Source of the DNA: an uncultured Atopobiaceae bacterium
GTDB taxonomy: Bacteria > Actinomycetota > Coriobacteriia > Coriobacteriales > Atopobiaceae
NCBI GenBank assembly: GCA_910579165.1
Contig: CAJTTF010000001.1
Location: 124,001-188,000 of the forward strand
Direction: 5' to 3'
Length of the DNA stretch: 64,000 bases
Positions 44,017-52,050 of this stretch are shown here, piece by piece. The first letter of the stretch is position 1. The number at the start of each line of letters is the position of its first letter. The position numbers and the translations under genes were made by a program. The notes beneath the pieces were generated by a model, which was not told where the DNA came from, ran no database searches, and saw only the letters and a list, made by a program, of their open reading frames with translations.

Positions 44017-44793
44017 ATGAAAGGCAAAACAAAAAGAATTATTGGTGCTCTGTTCGCGTCATTGGCGCTCGTGGCCCCTCTGCTTGTTGGAGCTTCCACG
44101 TTCGCACAAGCAGAAGCCGAGAATAGCACCGATACATCCCTTGATGCTTCTGCCAATACGCTTGGTCTTGCCGACAGAAGTAATATTCAACTCGATGAAG
44201 GAGAAGAATGGGTTGATGGGGAGACTCTTTCCCAATACGCCATTAGAGCCAATAATGAGTATGTATCTTGCAATAACAATTGTCGCTTCTTAAATACGGT
44301 GAATAACCATTTTGGTCTAAGATCTAACCCAGGTCATGGAGTAAGTAACACTGGAGTGGGTCATGCATGGGCCTTTACTTTTGAATGGTATGGTGACAAA
44401 GGGGCTTACGCAATAAAGGCGGGCTATAAGGCTGTCGATTCGCTCTACACGCTTGATTCTAGGTGTAACACGATGAAATATAAGGATTGCACTTGGAAAT
44501 ACCTCAACCTCACCGACAAGAAGACCTCCAATCAGGTGAAGATTAAAACCTGGGGCATCAAGAATCCTCAAAAGAAAGCAGAACAGCTCTTTTGGATTTC
44601 CAAAGGACCTAATGGCTACAGACTGTGGAGTGCCCTTGCCGGAAGACCCCTCGGCTATACCAGTGATGACAAAGACAATCTGAAGACGCTTGACAACAGG
44701 GAAGCGGGAACCACGCAATACTTCGATTTGTTGGAGATCGCACCAGGTGTCTGCGTGGACGCAAATGCGTATTTTTCCGGATCAAGCCTTTAG
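44017..44793 (+). CDS. Tandem secreted-protein family, member 6
   Basis: A 258-residue member. Signal peptide MKGKTKRIIGALFASLALVA, identical over this stretch to that of member 7, which with the neighbouring leader marks these two as the most recent duplication. Distinct residues include ANNEYVSCNNNCRFLNTV with two neighbouring Cys, a slightly longer loop SNTGVGHAWAFTFEWYGD, and TSNQVKIKTWGIKN with Gln for the usual His. It ends PGVCVDANAYFSGSSL. The leader AAGTGCCTAGAGAAAGG matches those of members 1, 4 and 7. Confidence 0.85.
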   Translation: MKGKTKRIIGALFASLALVAPLLVGASTFAQAEAENSTDTSLDASANTLGLADRSNIQLDEGEEWVDGETLSQYAIRANNEYVSCNNNCRFLNTVNNHFGLRSNPGHGVSNTGVGHAWAFTFEWYGDKGAYAIKAGYKAVDSLYTLDSRCNTMKYKDCTWKYLNLTDKKTSNQVKIKTWGIKNPQKKAEQLFWISKGPNGYRLWSALAGRPLGYTSDDKDNLKTLDNREAGTTQYFDLLEIAPGVCVDANAYFSGSSL

Positions 44794-44914
44794 ATAATCT
44801 TCGAAGTTTTTTAGATTAGCCTCTTGAGTTTCGGAGGGAAAACTTCAAAGCTTTTGAGGGAAACCTTCAAACTATCTTATTGTTTTTTAGGAAGTGCCTA
44901 GAGAAAGGATTTAC

Positions 44915-45691
44915 ATGAAAGGCAAAACAAAAAGAATTATTGGTGCTCTGTTCGCGTCATTGGCGCTCGTGGCCCCTCTGCTTGTTGGGGCTTCCACGTT
45001 CGCACAAGCAGAAACTGAGAATGGCACTGATACATCTCTTGATACTTCTTCAATCACGCTTGGATTAGCAGACAGAAGCAAGATTCAGCTTGACGAAGGC
45101 GAGCACTGGATTGATGACTACATTGATGGAATGGGTTGGCGGCAATGTGCTATTAAAGCGGGTGATAATTACGTATCTTGCAATAACAATTACCGCTACA
45201 CAAATACGGTGAACAATCATTTTGCTTTAAGACGTCAGCCAGGACATGGATACAACGCTTTCACTGGTCATGCCTGGTCTTTTACTATTGAATGGCATCA
45301 AGACAAAGGAGCCTATTCCATTAAAGTAGGCTGGCAAGCTGTCATCAGCAGCTATGTAGATTCTGGTAGTTCATTCGCCATGGAATATAAAGATTGCACC
45401 TGGAAATACCTCAACCTCACTGATAAGAAAACCTCCAACCACGTAAAGATCAAAACGTGGGGCATCAAGAATCCCCAAAAGAAAGCAGAACAGCTCTTTT
45501 GGGTTTCTCACGGGCCAAATGGCTACAGATTGTGGAGCGCCCTTGCCGGAAGACCCCTCGGCTACACCAGCGATGACAAAGACAATCTGAAGACGCTTGA
45601 CAACCGGGAAGCGGGAACCACGCAATATTTCGACTTGGAATATATTGATCAAGATATGTGCGCTGACGCAAACGCCATTTTCGCAGATTAA
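44915..45691 (+). CDS. Tandem secreted-protein family, member 7
   Basis: A 258-residue member and the last of the array. It carries an insertion after the conserved LDEGE (HWIDDYIDGMGWRQCAIKAG) that adds five residues and a Cys, and reads WSFTIEWHQDKGAYSIKVGW in the centre. From KDCTWKYLNL onward it is almost identical to members 5 and 6 at both protein and DNA level, a pattern expected from gene conversion of the 3' half. It ends QDMCADANAIFAD. The in-frame start at 44894 is rejected for the ATG at 44915 behind AGAGAAAGG. A strong terminator follows. Confidence 0.85.
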   Translation: MKGKTKRIIGALFASLALVAPLLVGASTFAQAETENGTDTSLDTSSITLGLADRSKIQLDEGEHWIDDYIDGMGWRQCAIKAGDNYVSCNNNYRYTNTVNNHFALRRQPGHGYNAFTGHAWSFTIEWHQDKGAYSIKVGWQAVISSYVDSGSSFAMEYKDCTWKYLNLTDKKTSNHVKIKTWGIKNPQKKAEQLFWVSHGPNGYRLWSALAGRPLGYTSDDKDNLKTLDNREAGTTQYFDLEYIDQDMCADANAIFAD

Positions 45692-45709
45692 TTAATGCTC
45701 ACAAATTTG

Positions 45710-45755
45710 AAGCCCCCAAATGGCCTTGGCGTAAAAGGCCCTTTGGGGGCTTTTT
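45710..45755 (+). terminator. Terminator after array gene 7
   Basis: Stem AAGCCCCCAAATGGCCTT / AAAGGCCCTTTGGGGGCTT with a small loop and TTTTT; the third of the related array terminators, closing the block 42085-45691. Confidence 0.9.
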
Positions 45756-45819
45756 GTGTGCGTTAAAGCTGTACAATAACTAACGATATAAATTGACTAT
45801 ACTTCTTTTGTTATAAAGT

Positions 45820-45896
45820 CGGGACGTGGCGCAGTTTGGTAGCGCATCTGCTTTGGGAGCAGAGGGTCGCTGGTTCGAATCCAGTCGTCCCGACCA
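45820..45896 (+). tRNA. tRNA-Pro (anticodon TGG)
   Basis: Complete cloverleaf: acceptor CGGGACG / CGTCCCG, D arm GGCGCAGTTTGGTAGCGC, anticodon loop TTTGGGA (TGG), T loop GTTCGAATC, and an encoded ACCA end. Confidence 0.95.
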
Positions 45897-45925
45897 TTGT
45901 TTATCGTATAATGAAGGTTACAAAT

Positions 45926-45999
45926 GCGGGTGTAGTTCATCGGTAGAACCCGAGCCTTCCAAGCTCGTGAGGTGGGTTCGATTCCCATCACCCGCTCCA
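45926..45999 (+). tRNA. tRNA-Gly (anticodon TCC)
   Basis: Complete cloverleaf 29 bp after tRNA-Pro: acceptor GCGGGTG / CACCCGC, anticodon stem CGAGC with loop CTTCCAA (TCC), T loop GTTCGATTC, and an encoded TCCA end. Confidence 0.95.
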
Positions 46000-46008
46000 C
46001 CCAGAATG

Positions 46009-46042
46009 CGGGCCCTCTGGTGCTCCCAGAGGGCCCGTTTTT
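46009..46042 (+). terminator. Terminator of the tRNA-Pro/tRNA-Gly unit
   Basis: A 12-bp stem CGGGCCCTCTGG / CCAGAGGGCCCG with a five-base loop and TTTTT, immediately behind tRNA-Gly. Confidence 0.93.
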
Positions 46043-46206
46043 AGAGAAAGAGGCAAACGAGGATAAAACGCTCCCATGCCTTAAAGGATTTGTTTTTACA
46101 GAATGATGAAACGATTACAAGTGCCTATTTCCATAAAAGAGCTAAGCCTCATCAAAGATGCTTCCAGACGATAGTAATTAGCACGTTTCCTTAGAACCTT
46201 TACCGT

Positions 46207-47820
46207 ATGAATTCGAAGAACTCTTCAATAAAACAATGGAATCCTTCTGCAGAGAGGCGCATAGGATTCTGGGCTCTTGCCTTTCTTGTCATTTCTGGAA
46301 TGATAGGCGGCGGCGTCTTTATGATGCCCTCCCAAATGGCAAATCCTGAAGCCGACGGTACGCCTGTAGTGGGCCCTGGCTCTGAGCTTATTGCATGGTT
46401 TATAACGGCAGTGGGAATTTGGTTTATGGTATGCACGTTTAGGATGCTTTCAACCATGCGCCCTGATCTTAAGGCTGGTATTTTCAGCTATGCGCATGCT
46501 GGTTTTGGAAAGCTCGTGGGGTTCTTGGTTGCATGGGGGTATTGGATTTTCAATACGGTAAGTTGTGCGGCATACGGCATGCTGGTCATGGGAACGCTAC
46601 ATTATTTTTTTCCGCAGGTGTTTATATCACCCAACGGCAATACGCTCGTTTCCATTGTGTGTGCTAGTGCAGCGAACTGGTTTATGGTGTACCTCGCGAA
46701 TCGCGGAGCGAAGGAATCGGCAGCACTCAACATCGTGGGAACGATTGGAAAAACCATCCCTATCATCACCTTTATTGTGGTGTGTGCATTGCTCTTTAAT
46801 CCTCAGGTGTTTACTTCAGACTTTTGGGCGCTTCAAGCCAATGCGGCAACGAGTGCTGCTGTCAGTACTGCGGCTCACGGGGTGGCAAATATTGCACCGC
46901 CCGCCACAGCGCTTCAAGGTACTCCGTCATTTGCCTCTATTGCCTCTCAGGTGGGACCGTGTACCATGGTTACGCTTTGGGTTTTTCTTGGTATTGAAGG
47001 GGCCGTTGTGGCCTCTGGAGAGGCCAAAAGTCAAAAGGATGTCTCTCGAGCAACTCTCTTTGGCTTCTTGGTGACTTTGTGCATCTATCTTCTTGTTTCG
47101 CTTCTGCCGTTTGGACTTTACTCGCCAGGGGACCTGGGAAGCTTTCAAAGCCCTTCCATGGGCACGATTCTGGCTGATGCTTTTGGCCCGGGAGCGCTTG
47201 TCTTCATTAATCTGGGGATAATTGTCTCCGTGTTAAGCTCCTGGCTCGTATGGGTGGTGCTTTGCACGCAGATGCCCTACTTTGCCGCGCGAGAAGATCT
47301 TCTCCCCGCCTCTCTTGCTAACGAAAACAGTCATGGAGCACCCACTAAAGCTCTCATATACACCGGCGTCGTGACGCAAATTGCTCTCGTTCTTAGCTTA
47401 TTTGTGAGCGGCAATGTATGGGACATGATTACTAACACCATCAGTGCGATGGCAGCACCTTGTTATCTATTCTGTGCCTTATTTCTTCTCAAGATTGCTT
47501 TGCTTGATCGCGAGTGGAGAAACACAGAGACTGCGCATATGCATCGCAAACGAGCGCTTATCGTGGGACTCTGCGCAATAGCCTTTTCCATTTTCCTGAT
47601 TCTTGCTGGAAATACGCACTATATTTTGATTGCATGCTTTCTCTACGCCATTGGCATTCCTTTCCTTCTATATACACGCTATAAAAGAGCAGGAAGCCTT
47701 GCGGTGCTGCGTGACGATTTTTATCCGGCTGAATGGGCTGCCATGGGCATCGTTGTTCTGCTGGGAATCATAGGAATTTGCTCTATTTGTTGCGGGCTCA
47801 GTGCAGGACTTTGCCTCTAA
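46207..47820 (+). CDS. APC-family basic amino acid/polyamine antiporter
   Basis: A 537-residue permease with about 12-14 membrane segments. Family features are the helix 1 motif ISGMIGGGVFMMPSQMA, STMRPDLKAGIFSYAHAGFG in the loop and helix 3 region, and FLGIEGAVVASGEAKSQKDV in the substrate-site helix 6. This points to the arginine/ornithine or lysine/cadaverine antiporter branch; the exact substrate pair is not readable. A hydrophobic Ala/Pro-rich loop near residues 205-240 is longer than usual. No clear Shine-Dalgarno precedes the ATG. No arginine deiminase genes are adjacent. Confidence 0.85.
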   Translation: MNSKNSSIKQWNPSAERRIGFWALAFLVISGMIGGGVFMMPSQMANPEADGTPVVGPGSELIAWFITAVGIWFMVCTFRMLSTMRPDLKAGIFSYAHAGFGKLVGFLVAWGYWIFNTVSCAAYGMLVMGTLHYFFPQVFISPNGNTLVSIVCASAANWFMVYLANRGAKESAALNIVGTIGKTIPIITFIVVCALLFNPQVFTSDFWALQANAATSAAVSTAAHGVANIAPPATALQGTPSFASIASQVGPCTMVTLWVFLGIEGAVVASGEAKSQKDVSRATLFGFLVTLCIYLLVSLLPFGLYSPGDLGSFQSPSMGTILADAFGPGALVFINLGIIVSVLSSWLVWVVLCTQMPYFAAREDLLPASLANENSHGAPTKALIYTGVVTQIALVLSLFVSGNVWDMITNTISAMAAPCYLFCALFLLKIALLDREWRNTETAHMHRKRALIVGLCAIAFSIFLILAGNTHYILIACFLYAIGIPFLLYTRYKRAGSLAVLRDDFYPAEWAAMGIVVLLGIIGICSICCGLSAGLCL

Positions 47821-47980
47821 CCCCAAAACCTGCTATGCTGCCACTGCTGCAATCGCCCAAGAAATAATGATATTGTCGTGCTCGTAGTACAATTCTTTTT
47901 GTCGATTATAGAGACGACGTCGGATAGCTTCGTATTGCTCTGCAGATAGATGGCTATACTTGGGAAGCAGCGCTTACCTT

Positions 47981-48066
47981 GCGAGCGTGGCGGAACTGGC
48001 AGACGCGCTAGATTTAGGTTCTAGTGGGCAACCCCCGTGGAGGTTCGAGTCCTCTCGCTCGCACCA
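47981..48066 (+). tRNA. tRNA-Leu (anticodon TAG)
   Basis: An 86-nt class II tRNA with acceptor GCGAGCG / CGCTCGC, anticodon loop TTTAGGT (TAG), a long variable arm TGGGCAACCCCCG, T loop GTTCGAGTC, and an encoded ACCA end. Confidence 0.95.
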
Positions 48067-48195
48067 TTTTTTCATTCTTCTTTGTAAAACTAGTGATAAG
48101 AAAACGCCCCTCCAGCCCTCATGTTACGAGCAGGAGAGGCGTTGATCGTTAATCGTTAATGAATACCTTGATGTAGCCGTGGGCGGCAGGGCGCT

Positions 48196-49518
48196 TTAAC
48201 GTGCTGCGTTCTTTTCGGTCGTTTCAATTAGATCGTGCTTTGCACCTATGACACCCGTGACAATCCAGGCGATAATCACAATTATGAAGCTCAAAATGAA
48301 GGAATCAAGCACTGTGTCGTTGGCCGTTAAGATACCGGAAATCTGCGTGAATGCACCCTGTACCAGTGTACCCAGGGCTGTGAGTACAAAGAGGATAGAG
48401 GTGTACATGTGCTTGGGCACAAGCTCCATAAGAGACGTGTTAAGGAAGATACGCAGGAATACGATGCTACTAGCCATCACTGCTGTTGCTCCCAAGAAGG
48501 CATAGGTTTCTGGGACAAAGAGCATAACGGAAAGAGCAGCAAGGAAAAGGACCCACATAAGCGGCACGGTAATGCGGGCCTTTTTTAGAAGGAAAGCCGT
48601 GACAAGAGACATGATGATGCCGCCAACGGCGTAGGCAATCTGCGAGGCACTAAAGATGTAGGTGGACATCGCTTCTATTTCAGAATGCGGCATGAGCATG
48701 GCGTCATGCAGGTGCGAAACGAGCATGTCATCAACATAACTGGGGAAGGCGCTGTTTGTAATAGCGACGACAACAGTGGGTGCCCACACAAGGATACCAA
48801 AGATGAGAAGCGATACATGCTTGCCAAGATAGCGGAGGCTCTTCTTGGTTCCTACCTTCTCGTCTTTTTGGGCATCGTCTGCTGCATTTGCCTGCTTGAC
48901 GTCTGTGTTGGTAGTTTTTTGCGCGATGCAGACGAGGGCAATAGCAATGGCCATCGAGACAACAACTGAGATAAATGTGAGAACACCAAAGGTGTTGTAC
49001 ATGGCGCCGAGGCAAATGGCGCCAATGATGCCGGCAATTTGGCACCCAAGCTCGATTACGGAGTTACCGGCAGCGCGATCCATGGGGAGATATTTTGTGT
49101 CGACAATACCGCGCGAGACAATCTGGAAGACGTAGATAGCGGGCGCGTTAATAATGGAAAGCACGAGGATAAAGGTGAGCATGTAAGGGGCCTCTGCCAT
49201 AGCAGCGCCTGCAAGTGAGGCAAAGAGCGTCATAGCGGCAATGGCTACGAGTTGTACGAAGCATGCACCTTTTAATACCGAGAAAAGATTTTTGTTTGAG
49301 AGGAGTTTATTGAAGAAGATGAGGCCTACGAAGCTGAAGAGGATAGAGAGGGTGAGAAAGAGAGCCACGAGCTGAGAATCGTGCGTGACCTTTTCGATAT
49401 ACCAGGTAACGCCTGCATTTGCGATGGCAAGTCCCATGTAACCAAAGAGGTTAATGAGTAGATAGAGGATGAACTCTTTGGTAAAAATGCTTTTAGATAG
49501 TTTTTTTGTAGATGCCAT
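48196..49518 (-). CDS. MFS transporter
   Basis: A 440-residue protein with 12 predicted membrane segments in two six-helix halves joined by a Lys/Asp/Ala-rich loop near residues 205-230. Segments such as LFGYMGLAIANAGVTWYI and the cytoplasmic FFNKLLSNKNLFSVLKG loop fit a major facilitator without a recognisable substrate signature. I cannot assign a substrate. The AAAAGGA before the ATG supports the start. It is convergent with tRNA-Leu; a GC-rich hairpin AACGCCCCTCC / GGAGAGGCGTT at 48103-48143 lies between. Confidence 0.75.
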   Translation of the reverse strand: MASTKKLSKSIFTKEFILYLLINLFGYMGLAIANAGVTWYIEKVTHDSQLVALFLTLSILFSFVGLIFFNKLLSNKNLFSVLKGACFVQLVAIAAMTLFASLAGAAMAEAPYMLTFILVLSIINAPAIYVFQIVSRGIVDTKYLPMDRAAGNSVIELGCQIAGIIGAICLGAMYNTFGVLTFISVVVSMAIAIALVCIAQKTTNTDVKQANAADDAQKDEKVGTKKSLRYLGKHVSLLIFGILVWAPTVVVAITNSAFPSYVDDMLVSHLHDAMLMPHSEIEAMSTYIFSASQIAYAVGGIIMSLVTAFLLKKARITVPLMWVLFLAALSVMLFVPETYAFLGATAVMASSIVFLRIFLNTSLMELVPKHMYTSILFVLTALGTLVQGAFTQISGILTANDTVLDSFILSFIIVIIAWIVTGVIGAKHDLIETTEKNAAR

Positions 49519-49673
49519 GTAAATCCTTTTTTGAGCTTACAGTTCTTTGAAAATCCAGAAGAATCGAAGATTCCATTGAATTAACAAGGGTTCATTATAC
49601 CTAAACTTGACGTGGGCTTTCCCTAAACTTAAGTTCTGCTTCGTTGGCGTTTCTATAGCTCTTACATCAGGGC

Positions 49674-49831
49674 GTGATTCCTTAGCATGCGTACAGTTTT
49701 AACGTGTATCGCCCTCCTTTAGTGTGCTTAGAGCTTCTGCCTCGAGTGATTCCTTGGCGTATGGACCGCTTTAACGTGTATCGCCCTCCTTTAGTGTGCT
49801 TAGAGCTTCTGCCTCGAGTGATTCTTTAGCG
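49674..49831. repeat. 72-bp direct repeat, 2.2 copies
   Basis: Copies at 49674 and 49746 share TTAACGTGTATCGCCCTCCT then TTAGTGTGCTTAGAGCTTCT then GCCTCGAGTGATTC, followed by a third partial copy at 49818. They occupy the 423-bp gap 49519-49941 between the MFS and PAP2 genes; the divergent promoters must lie here but I cannot place them. Confidence 0.85.
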
Positions 49832-49941
49832 TTTCTTTAGCTTTATAGAATGCGAGCGCTCATCGCAGGAAGCCCAGCGTCTTTCCGCATAATGAAGGGA
49901 GTTGTTTACAAACAACCGAGAAATGGAAAAGGAGCCCTATT

Positions 49942-50772
49942 ATGGTAAATCGCAGTAAGGCCCAAGGAGCGCGATCTTTAAGCAAAGACCAAGGAGCTAA
50001 CCTGAAAGCGCGTTCTTTAGGCGAAGCTCAAGAAACGGACCTGGAAGCGCGTTCTTTAAGCAGCGTTCAAGAAGCGCCCCAAAAAGCGCGTTCTTTAAAC
50101 TTTCCTGTGTACGCAGTTATTCCTCTCGTCGTCATCATTGCGGCCCATTACCTTACATACGACCTTGGGGCCTGGATTGGATCGTATTTTCCTGGTTCTT
50201 CGCTTGAATTGCACATAGACACCATATTTCCCTTCGTTCCAGCATGGATACTTATCTACATAGCAGCGTATCCTTTTTGTCTCCTGAATGACATTCTTGC
50301 AAGCTATGCGGACCGTAAGCGCTTTTTTGGGTTTTGCACGGCATACCTTCTAATCCATATCATTGCAATGGTTCTTTTTGCCGTTTTTCCGGTATTTGTT
50401 GACCGCCCCGACGTATCCCAATCAGGCATTTTGTACGATCTTGTTCGGGCAATGTATGAATCTGACTTGAGTGGCAATTGTTTTCCGTCGCTTCATTGCG
50501 GGCTTGCAGTTCTCGCCTTTTTGGGAATTTATAAGGTCAAGAAAATTTCCAAGGCATATCAGTGGTTTAGCTTGGTTTTCGCCATTCTCATCTGCTTCTC
50601 AACACTCTTTACTAAAGAACATTTTTTAGCGGATGCCCTCGCCGGCGTGGCACTTGCGATATTTCTCTATTACGGATCGCTTCGATTTAAATGGTATGTC
50701 CCTGTTGAGCATGCGTTCAATTGGATTAATCAAAGAATCTGGGGAAACGTGATACAAAATGAAAATTCATAG
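49942..50772 (+). CDS. PAP2-like membrane protein (inositolphosphotransferase/Aur1-type) with N-terminal repeats
   Basis: A 276-residue protein. Residues 10-53 consist of 13-residue repeats starting ARSL, probably cytoplasmic; the rest has about six membrane segments. The catalytic PAP2 histidine motifs are NCFPSLHCG and FTKEHFLADALAGV, with VDRPDV for the first motif; the spacing and wording resemble the Aur1/Ipt1 branch that transfers or hydrolyses lipid phosphate head groups. AAAAGGAG lies near the ATG. It ends 36 bp before tig. The donor and acceptor lipids are unknown. Confidence 0.78.
   Translation: MVNRSKAQGARSLSKDQGANLKARSLGEAQETDLEARSLSSVQEAPQKARSLNFPVYAVIPLVVIIAAHYLTYDLGAWIGSYFPGSSLELHIDTIFPFVPAWILIYIAAYPFCLLNDILASYADRKRFFGFCTAYLLIHIIAMVLFAVFPVFVDRPDVSQSGILYDLVRAMYESDLSGNCFPSLHCGLAVLAFLGIYKVKKISKAYQWFSLVFAILICFSTLFTKEHFLADALAGVALAIFLYYGSLRFKWYVPVEHAFNWINQRIWGNVIQNENS
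49969..50100 (+). repeat. 39-bp (13-codon) tandem repeats in the PAP2-like gene
   Basis: Three full units at 49969, 50008 and 50047 plus a partial unit at 50086, each beginning GCGCGWTCTTTA (ARSL). The period is a multiple of three, so copy-number change would keep the frame. Confidence 0.9.
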
Positions 50773-50808
50773 TAAAATCCCAGGGGACACAAAACCCTAA
50801 GGAGAACT

Positions 50809-52020
50809 ATGGATATCAAAGTTTCAACACCAAAAAAAGAAAAAGATGCGCTGCACGCTACGCTTACTGTTCCGGCTGCTGCCGTTGATGAGGCAATTGC
50901 GCAGGTATATAAAGAGATTGCTCATAAATATAAGTTTCAAGGTTTCCGTCAAGGCAAGGCTCCGCGCCCTGTGATTGATTCGATGGTGGGCCGTCCGGCC
51001 GTGCTTGCAGACGCAACCAATGTGGTACTTGAACAGGCTGAGCCGTTGCTGTTTCATGAGCTAGATGTAGTTCCCATGGGCCAAGTAACGTTGGGGAAAG
51101 AAGGAGAAAATGCGCCTCACGTTGCCTTAGGCGAGGATTACGTGGTGGATGTCACAATCCCCGTGCGCCCAGACTTTGAGCTTTCTGACTATAAGCCGGT
51201 TGCTATCCAAATGCCCCCCGAGAAGGCCACCCCTGCAGAGGTTGAGCAGCAAACAGAAATGCTCCTGTCGCTCCAGGCTAATTTAGGGCAGGACGCTGCT
51301 ACCGCAAAAGATTCAAAAGATGCGAAGGACACGGATAAAGAGGCCGAGGCAGCCGACAAAGGATCGAAGGTAGCTGATAAAGGCGGAAAAGACACCAAAG
51401 GCAGCAAGGCTTCCAATAAGACAGCCAAAAAATCCGCAACTCCTAAACTGACTGATGAAATTGCTAAGGAAGCCTTTGGATTTGAATCCGCTGCTGCATT
51501 CACCGAGGCAATTACGAAAGAAATCCAACAAGACAAAGACGCTCACTTAGGCCGACTTAAAGAAACGCGCGCCCTTGAGGCTCTCGTCAAGCGTCTTGGC
51601 GACAAGAAACCGCCAGAGGCCTATGTGGACGAAGTATTCCAGGAAAATGCCCGTATGTTTATGAACAATCTTCAAGCGCAAGGGCAAACAGTTGATTCGT
51701 TTATACAGATGCGCGGCATCAAGATGGAGCAACTTCTTGACGACATGAAAAAGCAGGCCGCTGAGCAGGCTTTACAAGGACTGGCGCTCGATGCGCTTGC
51801 TAGAGAGCTCAAGATTCAGCCTACAGACGATGACGTCAAAGAGGAGTTTGCTGGCGTATACAAGAGCGATAAGGAACGCGACCGTGCTCTGGAGGAGTTC
51901 GTTCGCTCCGGTCGCGTGCCCGCCATCAAGGAGGCTATAAAACGTCAGCGCGCTCTCAAATGGCTTGTCGATAACGCCCAGGTAACAGAGGTTGATGAAA
52001 TCGCCGAGAAGCGCAAGTAG
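50809..52020 (+). CDS. tig: Trigger factor lacking the PPIase domain
   Basis: A 403-residue ribosome-associated chaperone. The N-terminal ribosome-binding domain is intact with the signature GFRQGKAPRPVI (residues 45-56), and the helical C-terminal substrate-cradle domain (from about residue 213) is present, including GLALDALARELKI. The FKBP-type peptidyl-prolyl isomerase domain normally found between them (about 100 residues) is absent; in its place residues 161-212 are a Lys/Asp/Ala/Ser linker with KDSKDAKDTDK and KGGKDTKGSK. Folding chaperone activity should persist without proline isomerase activity. TAAGGAG precedes the ATG. Confidence 0.88.
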   Translation: MDIKVSTPKKEKDALHATLTVPAAAVDEAIAQVYKEIAHKYKFQGFRQGKAPRPVIDSMVGRPAVLADATNVVLEQAEPLLFHELDVVPMGQVTLGKEGENAPHVALGEDYVVDVTIPVRPDFELSDYKPVAIQMPPEKATPAEVEQQTEMLLSLQANLGQDAATAKDSKDAKDTDKEAEAADKGSKVADKGGKDTKGSKASNKTAKKSATPKLTDEIAKEAFGFESAAAFTEAITKEIQQDKDAHLGRLKETRALEALVKRLGDKKPPEAYVDEVFQENARMFMNNLQAQGQTVDSFIQMRGIKMEQLLDDMKKQAAEQALQGLALDALARELKIQPTDDDVKEEFAGVYKSDKERDRALEEFVRSGRVPAIKEAIKRQRALKWLVDNAQVTEVDEIAEKRK

Positions 52021-52050
52021 CTCATTTCAACTCTATACATTTCTAGCCGT

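Noticed and set aside
45797..46000. Short frames across the tRNA-Pro and tRNA-Gly region (one reading MGIEPTSRAWKARVLP)
   Set aside because: They are read-through of tRNA genes, a well-known false-positive annotation, not proteins.
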